DNA of 38,973 nucleotides from Pseudomonadota bacterium (GCA_021828045.1 JAKATI010000007.1:1-38973); one strand, 5' to 3'; shown: positions 6,969-14,695, numbered from the stretch's first letter. Notes: a model not told the origin generated them from the sequence alone. Made by a program: numbers and translations.

Positions 6969-9019
6969 GATTTCTTCCAGGTGGCTGGGTTGGCCGCGAG
7001 GCTTTCTCCGACTGCTTGCCGGACTTGGTCCACGGATTCAGGGTTGGCCAACGTGGTGACATCCCCTGCGTCCTCTCCCCGCGCAACCGCCCGGAGGATC
7101 CGGCGCATGATTTTCCCGGATCGGGTTTTGGGCAGGTCGGTCACAAGGATTACGGCGTGCGGACGAGCGATCGGTCCGATGGCTTCAATCACGGACCGCG
7201 TGACGGCGGGAACCAGATCGCGGGCATTCTTGCAGCTTTCTTGGGCGGAAATGAAAAGCAGGGGAACCGCGCCTTTCACGGGGTCGGGGTAAGGCACGAC
7301 TGCCGCTTCGGCCACTCCCGTCACACTGAGTGCCGCCGACTCCATCTCCTTGCTGCCCAGCCGGTGTCCGGCCACGTTGATTACGTCGTCGGTGCGTCCA
7401 AGAATCCGGAAGTATCCATCGGCACTCCAGGTGGCCGCGTCATGGGTGCAATAGATCCAGCGATCCGCCTCTGTTCCCCTCCGGAGCGGATCAAAATAGG
7501 TCTTGCGAAAACGGTCAGGATCATTCCAGATCCCGAGCATGAGACCCGGCCAAGGATGTTCAATGCCCAAAAGGCCGGCCCGGCCTGACCCGGGGGGGAG
7601 CTTGCGGCCGGTCTCGTCGTAGATGGAAGCGGCGATTCCTGGCAACGGGGGGCCGGCGCTCCCGGGTTTCATGGCATCGACACCAGGCAGGGTCGCGAGC
7701 AAGTGCCCCCCCGTCTCGGTCTGCCAGTAGGTATCGACGACCACGGCCCGGCCGTGACCGACGGTCTTGTGGTACCAATGCCAGGTTTCCGGTTCGATGG
7801 GTTCGCCCACAGTGCAGAGGAGCCGGAAGGAGGTGGCGTAGCGTTGCGGAAGATCCGGATCCAGCCGGCGCAGGGCCCGAATCGCGGTGGGTGAGGTATG
7901 CAGTATCGTGACCCCAAGACGCTCGGAAATTCTCCAGGGTCGTGCAGCGTCCGGCCAGTGGGGAAGACCTTCGTAGAGGACGGAAGTCGCCCCGGCCAGG
8001 AGCGGGCCGTAGACGATATAGGAGTGGCCCGTGATCCAGCCGATGTCGGCCATGCACCAGTATACATCTCGCGGATTCAGATCCAGAACGTAACGAGTTG
8101 TGGCGGCGACCCAGCTGAGATACCCGCCGGTGCCATGGAAACAACCTTTGGGGCGCCCCGTCGTACCACTCGAGTACATGATAAACAGTCCCTCATTGGA
8201 TTCCTGCGAAACCGCCTTGCAGGAATCTCCGGATGACTGCTCGAGCAGGGGGGTGAGGACAAACTCCCCCGGTGAGCGGATCGGGCTTTCGCTGCGGTAG
8301 TGATGGGGGGTTCGTTCAAAAACAAGGAGACCGTCCAGGCGATGGTTCTGGAGCCGGCTTTCCGCGACGGCTTGGTCGGCTTTGGTCTTGAGATCAACCC
8401 ATTGACCACCCCGCGAGTAGCCGTCCATGGTGATGAGAAGACGACTGTTTGAGTCCACGATCCGGTCACCTGCGGCCTTGCCGGAAAAACCACTGAAGAC
8501 GACGGAGTGGATCACCCCGAGCCGGGCACAGGCGAGCATGGCCACCGGCAGTTCGGGGACCATGGGCAAATAGAGAGTGACCCGATCGCCTGCCACGAGC
8601 GCGAAACGGTCCTGGAGGAGACAGGCCAGGCGGTTGACACGACGGGACAGCTCGCCATACGTGATGTGTTCGACCGGTGCCGATTCGTCCTCCGGTACGA
8701 AATGGTAGGCGATTCGGTCGGCTGCACCGGGCAGGTGCCGGTCGATGGCGTTGACGCAGGCGTTGAGACGGCCTCCGGCGAACCACCGGTAGAAGGGTGG
8801 TTGGGACGCGTCCAGGATCCGTTCATAAGGCCGGTCCCAAGTGAGCAGGTCGGCGTAGGCCCGAAACACCTCCGGACCGTGGGATGGGTCCATCTCATCG
8901 CGCAAGGCCTGGTCACGGACCTGCGCCACACGCGAAAAGGCCGAAGGAGGATTGATCCGGGGCTCTTCGCGCCAGTGGACGGCAATCTCGTCAGCAGAGG
9001 GGTCAGGGCCATTGGGCAT
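6965..9019 (-). CDS. acs: Acetyl-CoA synthetase (AMP-forming)
   Basis: Activates acetate to acetyl-CoA through acetyl-AMP. The protein has 684 residues, slightly above the usual ~650. The adenylate-forming P-loop is MYSSGTTGRPKG; downstream motifs are DTYWQTETGG, where the Trp before QTETGG that restricts the acyl pocket to small acids is kept, and the hinge GRTDDVINVAGHRLG. The C-terminus has PKTRSGKIMRR with the catalytic lysine that is the usual acetylation switch. Start ATG at 9019 has CGGAG upstream; the frame stays open to 9712 but those residues lie opposite cpdA and are not family sequence. Propionyl-CoA synthetase is the main alternative. Divergent from cpdA; convergent with the methyltransferase, sharing its stop bases. 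Confidence 0.9.
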   Translation of the reverse strand: MPNGPDPSADEIAVHWREEPRINPPSAFSRVAQVRDQALRDEMDPSHGPEVFRAYADLLTWDRPYERILDASQPPFYRWFAGGRLNACVNAIDRHLPGAADRIAYHFVPEDESAPVEHITYGELSRRVNRLACLLQDRFALVAGDRVTLYLPMVPELPVAMLACARLGVIHSVVFSGFSGKAAGDRIVDSNSRLLITMDGYSRGGQWVDLKTKADQAVAESRLQNHRLDGLLVFERTPHHYRSESPIRSPGEFVLTPLLEQSSGDSCKAVSQESNEGLFIMYSSGTTGRPKGCFHGTGGYLSWVAATTRYVLDLNPRDVYWCMADIGWITGHSYIVYGPLLAGATSVLYEGLPHWPDAARPWRISERLGVTILHTSPTAIRALRRLDPDLPQRYATSFRLLCTVGEPIEPETWHWYHKTVGHGRAVVVDTYWQTETGGHLLATLPGVDAMKPGSAGPPLPGIAASIYDETGRKLPPGSGRAGLLGIEHPWPGLMLGIWNDPDRFRKTYFDPLRRGTEADRWIYCTHDAATWSADGYFRILGRTDDVINVAGHRLGSKEMESAALSVTGVAEAAVVPYPDPVKGAVPLLFISAQESCKNARDLVPAVTRSVIEAIGPIARPHAVILVTDLPKTRSGKIMRRILRAVARGEDAGDVTTLANPESVDQVRQAVGESLAANPATWKKS

Positions 9020-9043
9020 GAGGGGATCTCCGTTAGCGGCTCT

Positions 9044-9049
9044 AGCATA
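9044..9049 (-). promoter_or_regulatory. Candidate -10 box for acs
   Basis: On the minus strand the bases read TATGCT, 25 bases upstream of the acs ATG. No convincing -35 was found, so this is tentative. Confidence 0.3.
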
Positions 9050-9068
9050 AACCGATTGGGCGCGGTTT

Positions 9069-9098
9069 TTGCCGTGGCTGGACTCGACTGGGTAGAAT
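9069..9098 (+). promoter_or_regulatory. Candidate sigma70-type promoter for cpdA
   Basis: TTGCCG at 9069-9074 and TAGAAT at 9093-9098 are separated by 18 bases. The predicted start near 9105 leaves a leader of about 26 bases that contains the GAGGAG ribosome site at 9118-9123. Confidence 0.55.
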
Positions 9099-9130
9099 CC
9101 CCTTTGGAATCCAACTTGAGGAGTTCCCCG

Positions 9131-9940
9131 GTGTCCGGGATGCAAGAGGGGGATGTGACCCGAGGGCGCGACCGCCCGGCCGAGAAGTGTTTCCGACTCA
9201 TCCAGATTTCCGATCCGCACCTGCCGGCCGAACCGGACGGGTGGCTTAAAGCCGGAGTCCGGCCCGAGGCCCGGCTGGCCCGGATTTGTTCGGCCTTGGC
9301 GGAGGAGGAAAAGCCGGACTGTCTCCTCCTGACAGGAGATTTGGCCCATGAGGGCACCCCGGACAGTTACCGACGGCTTGCGCGTCTCATGGCCAGAACC
9401 GCCATCCCCTGGTACGTTTTGGCTGGCAACCATGATGACGAGCGGTTCATGCGCGGGTTTTTCGGCGAATCCCTGATGCCCCGGCGCATCCACCTCGGTC
9501 CATGGCGCATCCTGCTTCTGAACACGGCGTGGCCCGGTCACGTGGAGGGGCGTCTCGACCCCGGTGATCGTGCGGCGATGGTGGAAGTGCTTGTCCATGA
9601 GCCCCCAGTGCCGACACTGGTGGCGCTTCATCATCCACCCGTGACGACGGGGACCGCCTGGCTTGATGCCATCGGACTTTCGGGGGATCGGAACTGGTTG
9701 AACCCGATTCATGGATCACCGGTTCGGGCGGTGCTCTTCGGGCACATCCATGCCGCTTTCGAGACGGTCGCGGGCGGGATCCGCTACTATGGGGCCCCCT
9801 CCAGCGCGATGCAGTTCGTGCTGGGCCGGTCGGATCTGGCGATCGAGACCGGTTGGGGAGGCTGGCGAAGCTATCGTCTCTGGCCCGACGGACGCATCGA
9901 CAGCCGGGTTCACCCGATTCCGTTCGAAGGGGGGATTTGA
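9131..9940 (+). CDS. cpdA: 3',5'-cyclic-nucleotide phosphodiesterase / calcineurin-like metallophosphoesterase
   Basis: Dinuclear-metal phosphoesterase of the CpdA/Icc type, expected to hydrolyse cAMP to AMP. All metal-binding blocks are visible in order: ISDPHL (DxH), LLTGDLAHEG (GD), LAGNHDD (GNHD), ALHHPPV and FGHIHAAFE (GHxH). Length is 269 residues, close to E. coli CpdA (275). Start: GTG at 9131 has GAGGAG seven bases upstream; an ATG nine bases further in (9140) is the alternative. It is the first gene of a two-gene unit with the class II aldolase, whose ATG follows the stop by one base. No adenylate cyclase or CRP gene is in the window, so cAMP as substrate is from family knowledge only. 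Confidence 0.85.
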   Translation: MSGMQEGDVTRGRDRPAEKCFRLIQISDPHLPAEPDGWLKAGVRPEARLARICSALAEEEKPDCLLLTGDLAHEGTPDSYRRLARLMARTAIPWYVLAGNHDDERFMRGFFGESLMPRRIHLGPWRILLLNTAWPGHVEGRLDPGDRAAMVEVLVHEPPVPTLVALHHPPVTTGTAWLDAIGLSGDRNWLNPIHGSPVRAVLFGHIHAAFETVAGGIRYYGAPSSAMQFVLGRSDLAIETGWGGWRSYRLWPDGRIDSRVHPIPFEGGI

Positions 9941-9941
9941 G

Positions 9942-10616
9942 ATGTCGGCCCAACATCCTGACACCATGACACCCGGTGATCTTGTCCGCATCTACCGTCG
10001 CATGAGGGAGTACGGACTCAATGATCCCCATAGCGGAAATGCCTCACTTCGCCACGGGAGGCAGGTCTGGATTACTCCGCATGGCGCTTGGGCAGAGGAG
10101 TTGACCGAGGCGGAACTGGTTCTTTTGGATCTCGATTCGGAGATTCCAGCCAGCGCATCCTGGGATACCCCCCTCCATTGTGCAACCTACCGCAAGCGGG
10201 AGACCCATGGGGCCGTCCTTCACGGTCATGGTCTTTACAGCGTGGCCGTGAGTCTGCTCGGAGAAAGTTCATTCGAGCCCCTTGATTTTGAGGGTCGCCT
10301 GAGTTTCCCCTGCGTACCGATCGTGGATAGTTCCCGTGAAACACCCTTCGAGGATGCGGCCCGGGCGGTGTCGGAAGCCCTGCGGGAGTACCCTCTGGCC
10401 ATCGTGCGTGGCCATGGCGTCTACTCGGCGGCCGCGAGCCTGGAAGAGGCTTGGCATCAGCTCGCGGCCCTGGAGTGGTCTGCCGAGCTTGCGTGGCTCT
10501 ACCGGGGTCACGCCCCCAGGACGGATCGGGGAACGGCCGGTCCGGCCGGATTTCGCACGAGGTCGCGGCTTAGCCGAAAGAGCGCGAAAACCCCCAGGCG
10601 ACGATCACGATCATGA
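9942..10616 (+). CDS. Class II aldolase/adducin-family protein (FucA/AraD-like)
   Basis: A 224-residue protein of the zinc-dependent class II aldolase, epimerase and dehydratase fold. SGNASLR is the phosphate-binding block; WITPHGAWAEEL follows the usual ITPSG pattern; zinc ligands are the HGHG pair in AVLHGHGLYS and a third His in VRGHGVYS. The position of the catalytic Glu of fuculose-phosphate aldolase (SSEW) appears as SWDTPLH, so the acid is Asp or displaced; activity may differ (aldolase, epimerase or methylthioribulose-phosphate dehydratase-like). The ATG at 9942 follows the cpdA stop by one base and is preceded by a G-rich ribosome site. The basic last ~20 residues are encoded opposite the 3' end of the small membrane protein gene and may not be conserved. 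Substrate unknown. Confidence 0.72.
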   Translation: MSAQHPDTMTPGDLVRIYRRMREYGLNDPHSGNASLRHGRQVWITPHGAWAEELTEAELVLLDLDSEIPASASWDTPLHCATYRKRETHGAVLHGHGLYSVAVSLLGESSFEPLDFEGRLSFPCVPIVDSSRETPFEDAARAVSEALREYPLAIVRGHGVYSAAASLEEAWHQLAALEWSAELAWLYRGHAPRTDRGTAGPAGFRTRSRLSRKSAKTPRRRSRS

Positions 10617-10764
10617 TCACAATGTAGATCCGGAGCCCCCAAAAGACCATCCGTTGCCAACCCGCCAGCGAAACCCGCCGGACCGGCGGGAGGGGGTCCA
10701 GCCAGTGTTCCTGCTCGAGCAGCGTGCGGATTTGCTGGGAATCGTATTCGTCGAGTTCTTTCAT
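10570..10764 (-). CDS. Small single-pass membrane protein
   Basis: A 64-residue protein. The N-terminal half is acidic and soluble (KELDEYDSQQIRTLLEQEH); the C-terminal half holds one hydrophobic helix (VFWGLRIYIVIMIVIVAWGF) and ends four residues later. I do not recognise a family. It starts 13 bases after the stop of the NRAMP transporter on the same strand, so it is probably its operon partner and might be an accessory or regulatory subunit of the transporter. Its last 47 bases overlap the 3' end of the convergent aldolase gene. The clean amphipathic/TM layout and operon position support it being real. Confidence 0.55.
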   Translation of the reverse strand: MKELDEYDSQQIRTLLEQEHWLDPLPPVRRVSLAGWQRMVFWGLRIYIVIMIVIVAWGFSRSFG

Positions 10765-10777
10765 GACGGAACCTGGC

Positions 10778-12148
10778 CTAGAGAAGGACGTGGAAGGAGG
10801 AGAGACCGTAGAGTGCGTTGCACAGGATGAGCAGGATCATGAGGCCGATGGACAGGGTGTTGCGGACGGGACCATTGACCTCGTCTCCCATGAGCTCCCG
10901 GTCATTGAGCAGCATGAGCAGAAAGAGGAGGGCAGCCGGCATGAAGATCGTGGCGACCACCTGGACCGTAAGATTGAGGAAACCGAGCGGGATGGCGTGG
11001 ATCATCACCACGCCGGCCGCAATGAGCACGCTCACGATTCCAGGCGCATAGAATCCCCAAGCCTGCCGGGGCCGGGCATTGAGCGAGCGGGGGATGTCAA
11101 AGGCCTCGCCGAATGCCCACGATGTGCTCGCCGTGATCACGATCGAGGCGATGAGGCCGGCCTCGAGGAGTCCCAGGGCAAACAGGCTTGCGATCCAGGG
11201 ACCGAGCTGGATCTCCAAGAGGTGGATCATGGTTCCGATACTGAAATGATCTGCACCGGCCTGTCCGTGGATGTACTGCCCGCTCAGGATGATGAGGGCC
11301 ATGGCCACGAGAACCATGCCGATCACGCCGATCATGAGATCCCGCCGTCCGGCATTGATGTCCTTCTCCAGAAGTCCCTTGTCGACCACGCAAGACTGCT
11401 GGAAAAACAGTTGCCAGGGCGCGATGGTGGTTCCGATGTTGGCCGAGAGCAAAATCAGGAAGGCCGGTGCCAGCAATCCGCCCGTCATGACCCAGCCCCC
11501 ACCCACCAGGCTGCGTCCGATGGCCGGCCAGTCCGGGTGTGAGAAGAGGGTGATCGGGATGAACACCAGGTTGAAGGCCGCGATGAGCAGGCTGATCCGC
11601 TCCCAGGTCCAGTAGCGCAGGTACACGAGGCAGAGCACCACAAACAGGGCGCCCAGCGGAATGGTCAGGGCATAGGGCCAGCCGAACACCGCGCTGGCGA
11701 CCCGGATCCCGATGAACTCTGTCATGAGGGTGAGCACATTCGCTGCCACGAGATCAAAAAGGGAGAAGGCACCCCAGAAGGGACCATAGCGCTTCCAGAT
11801 CAGCTCGGCGTGCCCGCGCCGGGTCACGGCACCGAGACGGATGGTCATTTCCTGGACCAGGTAGGCCACGAATCCCAGGAGGATCATGAGCGGAACGAAG
11901 AGACCGATGCCGTACCGGGCTCCGGTCTGCATGTAGGTCACAACCCCGCCCGCATCATTGTCGCCCAGCATGACGAGAATACCGGGCCCGATGAGGGTGA
12001 GTCCCAAAAGCAGGCGGTTCCACAGGGTGGCTTGTCCATGTCTCAGCGCATGGACATGAAGCCGGTCGGCCAGCCTGAGGGAAACGTCCTCGGGCAGGGC
12101 GACCGTATCCGTCACTGACGAAGACGCGGTCCGGAGGGGGGTTTTCAC
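10778..12148 (-). CDS. Divergent NRAMP-family divalent metal transporter
   Basis: A 456-residue inner-membrane protein with about 11 hydrophobic segments, expected to import divalent metal ions with protons. The NRAMP fold is supported by length, the TM1 block GDNDAGGVVTYMQTGARYG and the TM6 block IGTTIAPWQLFFQQS. The canonical NRAMP TM1 'DPGN' reads DNDAGG and the TM6 'MPHN' reads TIAPW, so this belongs to a divergent NRAMP-related clade whose ion preference (Mn, Fe, Mg or other) cannot be assumed. Start: GTG at 12148, with GGAGG seven bases upstream (12156-12160 on the minus strand); an ATG at 12230-12232 in frame lacks a ribosome site. A near-consensus promoter lies about 325 bases upstream, giving a long leader. 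It is followed by a 64-residue membrane protein gene. Confidence 0.82.
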   Translation of the reverse strand: MKTPLRTASSSVTDTVALPEDVSLRLADRLHVHALRHGQATLWNRLLLGLTLIGPGILVMLGDNDAGGVVTYMQTGARYGIGLFVPLMILLGFVAYLVQEMTIRLGAVTRRGHAELIWKRYGPFWGAFSLFDLVAANVLTLMTEFIGIRVASAVFGWPYALTIPLGALFVVLCLVYLRYWTWERISLLIAAFNLVFIPITLFSHPDWPAIGRSLVGGGWVMTGGLLAPAFLILLSANIGTTIAPWQLFFQQSCVVDKGLLEKDINAGRRDLMIGVIGMVLVAMALIILSGQYIHGQAGADHFSIGTMIHLLEIQLGPWIASLFALGLLEAGLIASIVITASTSWAFGEAFDIPRSLNARPRQAWGFYAPGIVSVLIAAGVVMIHAIPLGFLNLTVQVVATIFMPAALLFLLMLLNDRELMGDEVNGPVRNTLSIGLMILLILCNALYGLSSFHVLL

Positions 12149-12474
12149 CACCTCACCTCCAGTATCCAGAGCAACACCCGTCTGTGAATCATGGCCGTCA
12201 TGGCACGTTTCCGGGCGCCGCACCTGACCCATCCGGTACCCGGCACCCAGGGGGGCAGGCGGGATGGGCTCTCAGGAATTTCCGGATGGCGAAGCCGCGC
12301 GTACCTCCTCCGTGGGGGTTGATCCAGCTCTGGCTTGATGGCGCGGTTTCGTCTGTCGTGGCTGGTGCGAGTGCACCGCCCACGGTCAGAAGAACCGCTT
12401 GCGGGATCGCACCGAACCACTCCGGAGGTGATGGGGGCGGCTACTGCCCATGGGTCTCCCTAGTGGCCGGGACA
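12149..12474 (-). promoter_or_regulatory. Long 5' leader of the NRAMP gene, candidate regulatory RNA
   Basis: From the predicted transcript start near 12474 to the GTG at 12148 there are about 325 bases without a convincing gene. The first part can form GC-rich pairings (GGGAGACCC, then CATGGGCAGTAGCCGCCC) and holds a short reading frame at 12386-12451. Some words (GGCAGTAGCC, GGTGCGATCC) recall metal-sensing riboswitch consensus pieces, but the order and spacing do not match yybP-ykoY, ykoK or NiCo aptamers as I know them. A leader of this length before a metal transporter suggests riboswitch or attenuation control; that is inference. No other gene is supported here. Confidence 0.35.
12386..12451 (-). 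CDS. Possible 21-residue leader peptide (uORF) in the NRAMP leader
   Basis: ATG at 12451 is preceded by GGGAG four bases upstream, about 23 bases after the predicted transcript start. The peptide is rich in Arg, Ser and His and ends RSRKRFF before TGA. It could be a leader peptide for attenuation, or chance. Support is limited to position and ribosome site. Confidence 0.2.
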   Translation of the reverse strand: MGSSRPHHLRSGSVRSRKRFF

Positions 12475-12480
12475 GCGGGA

Positions 12481-12508
12481 ATTCTAATCTCGGATCGGCT
12501 GCTGTCAA
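12481..12508 (-). promoter_or_regulatory. Near-consensus sigma70 promoter for the NRAMP transporter
   Basis: On the minus strand TTGACA (12508-12503) and TAGAAT (12486-12481) are separated by 16 bases. This is the best -35 in the window. It sits between the outer-membrane barrel gene stop and the NRAMP leader. Confidence 0.6.
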
Positions 12509-12543
12509 GGCCCGAGGACGGGTCCGATGCCGGGAGGGTCGGA

Positions 12544-13401
12544 TCAGAACTCGAGACCGAGCCCGGCACCGACATAGTGGGAGTAACCGCCCAGATTTCC
12601 CGAGAGCCGGGTACCCGCCTCGAAGTCGATCTCCATGTTGCGGCTGAGCAGGATCTGGATCCCTCCATCGGCATCGTAACCGCTTCCTTGCCCGACTCCG
12701 GTATGGCTGGCTCCGTACACCTCGAAGTAAAGCTGCCAGGGGGGGAGGAATTCCCAGGTCACGACACCATCGGGATTGAAGCTCGTATAACGGCCACCCC
12801 CAAGGTTTGAGGGCTCGGTATCCGACGTAAAGCCGGCCATGAGAGACAGCCCGACGGTCGAGGAGGGACTGTAACTCGCGACGCCGTTGATTGCGACCCC
12901 CGTTCCCGCACTCCCCTGATTGGGATCCCCGGAAGGGAGGGTCACCAGGCTTTCCGCAGCGAACTGCCAGGCCGGCGAGACGTCGAACTCGTGCTTGAGG
13001 CCGACCACCGAGGCCGTATAGCCATCGGAGCCGGGGGCCACCACCCGATTGGGTGGGAGGAATACCAGTTCGTTGTCGTGAGGAAGTCCGAACCGGACTT
13101 CCATCTCTGGGGCATTCCAGCCGCGTCCGCTACCGGAGGGGTAGAGCGTCGCGTGGGCGTAACCAGCCTCGATGACCACGTGATCCGGTCGGACGACGCA
13201 ACTGCTGTCCGCCACGGTTGGTCGATCGAGCACGGCCAAGAGAGCATCGCGTCCGACGCACGGGTTGGACGAGGGATCTGGCACGGAAAGTTGTCCTTCG
13301 GCGCGGACCGGCCCGACCAGCGCTCCCAGTCCCAGGAGGCCAAAGGCCAGTGTCCGGGAGACGGCTTGGAGCCGGGATCTCTGGGTTTTCCCAAGGTTCA
13401 T
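12544..13401 (-). CDS. Outer-membrane beta-barrel protein (MetA-pathway/transporter-like)
   Basis: A 285-residue protein. It starts with a signal peptide (basic KTQRSR, hydrophobic LAFGLLGLGALVG, cleavage near VRA|EG). The mature part consists of alternating polar/hydrophobic strands and ends in Phe (GLGLEF), the usual outer-membrane barrel signal. The layout resembles the 'phenol MetA degradation' family of transporter-like barrels, whose members are mostly of unknown substrate. Two Cys (SNPC, SSCVV) near the N-terminus may form a disulfide. Its ATG overlaps the stop of the upstream membrane protein (ATGA), so it is translationally coupled as the third gene of the Fur-family operon. Function inferred as outer-membrane passage or binding of the same metal or its complex. 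Confidence 0.68.
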   Translation of the reverse strand: MNLGKTQRSRLQAVSRTLAFGLLGLGALVGPVRAEGQLSVPDPSSNPCVGRDALLAVLDRPTVADSSCVVRPDHVVIEAGYAHATLYPSGSGRGWNAPEMEVRFGLPHDNELVFLPPNRVVAPGSDGYTASVVGLKHEFDVSPAWQFAAESLVTLPSGDPNQGSAGTGVAINGVASYSPSSTVGLSLMAGFTSDTEPSNLGGGRYTSFNPDGVVTWEFLPPWQLYFEVYGASHTGVGQGSGYDADGGIQILLSRNMEIDFEAGTRLSGNLGGYSHYVGAGLGLEF

Positions 13402-14261
13402 GGAGACCTCTTGGTTGTGGCCCGGGGGTGGGCAGAGGGGTGCAGTCTGCGGATCTCAAGGGTGAAGGAACCCATGCCGACGCCTAGAACGATCAGGATC
13501 ACCAGCAGGAAGGCAAGACCCAGATGGGCCAGGTTATGGATCCGGATGCCGGTCGAAACGGCCCACTGGCCTGCGGCCGGAACCAGGAGAGTCAGGATCG
13601 CGGCGGCCACGAAGGCGGCTCCGCCCCACTTGAGGGTGCGCCCCGCCGTTCGCAGGGCAGCCTTGCGCAGGTCATCGGTTGAGAGACCGCGACTTGCAGC
13701 CCACCCTCCAAAGCTGGCGCCCGCCAGTGCCTGAACGAGTGTGGTCCCGACGCCAAACAGGGCACCCGGCACCCATCCCCAAGCTGCTGAAGGCATGGCG
13801 GGAGCGAGCACGGTGTAGATGATGAGCGCGAAGGCACCGAACCCCCAGCCCGCGATAAAGCCATGAACGAGTGGCATCCAGGGCTTGGGTTCCCGGAGCA
13901 TTTGCTCGCCTGACTTGCCGGGCTCCGAATGGGGATTCCGTGTTCGGACGATCCGCCACCCTCCCCACCACATGACCATTCCGACTGCAAGCCAGACCCA
14001 GGAGTTGGTTCTTGCATCCAGGAAGGAAACCACGCCCAGAAAAGCCAGTTCGCTGGCAAGGGCGCGTTGCAGGGTAAAGGCCAGTGAGAACAAGAGTCCC
14101 ATGCGCAGTCCACGCCGGCTGGAATAACCGCCGATCGCATAGCTGAAGGTGATGGGCCAGGTATGCTCATCCGGGGTGAGACCGTGAACGATGCCCAGGG
14201 CGAGGGCCGTGAGCAGGGCAAGCCCCATGGCCAGATGTCCGGGGTTCCAGAGATTCAGCAT
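13398..14261 (-). CDS. NicO/UreH-like inner-membrane metal transporter candidate
   Basis: A 287-residue protein with about six to seven hydrophobic helices. TM1 carries HGLTPDEHTWP, an H-x4-D-x-H arrangement reminiscent of the H-x4-D-H motif of nickel/cobalt permeases and of UreH/NicO proteins. A second half-repeat begins with VHGFIAGWGFGAF. A cytoplasmic loop (RTRNPHSEPGKSGEQ) separates the halves. The C-terminal tail is rich in His and Arg. It overlaps the fur-like stop by 7 bases and the barrel gene start by 4, so the three genes form one unit. Export versus import cannot be told from the sequence, and the family assignment is by motif resemblance only; sulfite exporter-like proteins are an alternative. 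Confidence 0.6.
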   Translation of the reverse strand: MLNLWNPGHLAMGLALLTALALGIVHGLTPDEHTWPITFSYAIGGYSSRRGLRMGLLFSLAFTLQRALASELAFLGVVSFLDARTNSWVWLAVGMVMWWGGWRIVRTRNPHSEPGKSGEQMLREPKPWMPLVHGFIAGWGFGAFALIIYTVLAPAMPSAAWGWVPGALFGVGTTLVQALAGASFGGWAASRGLSTDDLRKAALRTAGRTLKWGGAAFVAAAILTLLVPAAGQWAVSTGIRIHNLAHLGLAFLLVILIVLGVGMGSFTLEIRRLHPSAHPRATTKRSP

Positions 14262-14695
14262 AAATCGGTCTTGTGGGTGGGGAGCGCGGGCTTGCGGCAG
14301 GATCGTTTCCGGACACAGCGCGGACAGGTCCCTTCCCAGACCATGGAATGGCTATGGATCCGGTATCCGGTCTGCTGCTCCATCCGGTGATGCAGGGATT
14401 GGGCGAGTTTGCAGGGAACCGCTTCGAGGGTTCCACAGGATTGACAGAAAAGGTGGTCATGGTGATGCCCGGACCATTCGAACCGGGTTTTGCCGTCTCC
14501 GAGCATGACGGGTTGCCACTGGCCCTGGTCGACGGCTTGACGGGCGGAGCGGAAAATGGACGAGAAATTGGAATGGATCCCGAGCCGGGCCAAGGCCTGC
14601 CGGAGTTCTTCGAGCGTCCAGGCATGCGGCTCATGGTGGCTGCGCAGGAGGGCGTCGAGTTGGGGCCGGATCTGGGAGGGTCGTGCCATGGGCAC
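14255..14695 (-). CDS. Fur-family metal-responsive transcriptional regulator
   Basis: A 146-residue protein. The N-terminal half is the winged-helix DNA-binding part (TLEELRQALARLGIH..FSSIFRSARQAV). The metal-binding half has HHHDHLFCQSCG (H77-H79, H81, C84, C87) and CPRC (C124, C127), the Fur/Zur HHDH and paired CxxC structural zinc sites. Start: GTG at 14695 with AGGTGG seven bases upstream, or ATG at 14689 two codons later; both give the same protein core. It is the first gene of an operon with a NicO/UreH-like membrane protein and an outer-membrane barrel, and a near-perfect 9-1-9 palindrome lies just upstream, suggesting autoregulation. Zur, Fur and Nur cannot be separated by the residues I see; the gene context leans towards zinc or nickel. 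Confidence 0.85.
   Translation of the reverse strand: MPMARPSQIRPQLDALLRSHHEPHAWTLEELRQALARLGIHSNFSSIFRSARQAVDQGQWQPVMLGDGKTRFEWSGHHHDHLFCQSCGTLEAVPCKLAQSLHHRMEQQTGYRIHSHSMVWEGTCPRCVRKRSCRKPALPTHKTDLC

Noticed and set aside
8507-9130. A plus-strand frame stays open upstream of cpdA, opposite acs
   Set aside because: It lies opposite conserved acs sequence, and a GTG with a good ribosome site at 9131 explains cpdA.
9020-9712. acs frame open beyond its ATG
   Set aside because: The extra 231 residues lie opposite cpdA and have no acetyl-CoA synthetase character.
12198-12437. Minus-strand open frame with a hydrophobic start (VLLTVGGALAPA) in the NRAMP leader
   Set aside because: Only a GTG inside the hydrophobic run is available as a start, there is no ribosome site, and no family is recognised.
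12149-12474. Match to yybP-ykoY, ykoK or NiCo riboswitch words (GGCAGTAGCC, GGTGCGATCC)
   Set aside because: Only single words fit; their order and spacing do not, so no named class is claimed.
12184-12810. Plus-strand 208-codon frame
   Set aside because: It is antisense to the outer-membrane barrel gene and the NRAMP leader, with shadow-like composition.
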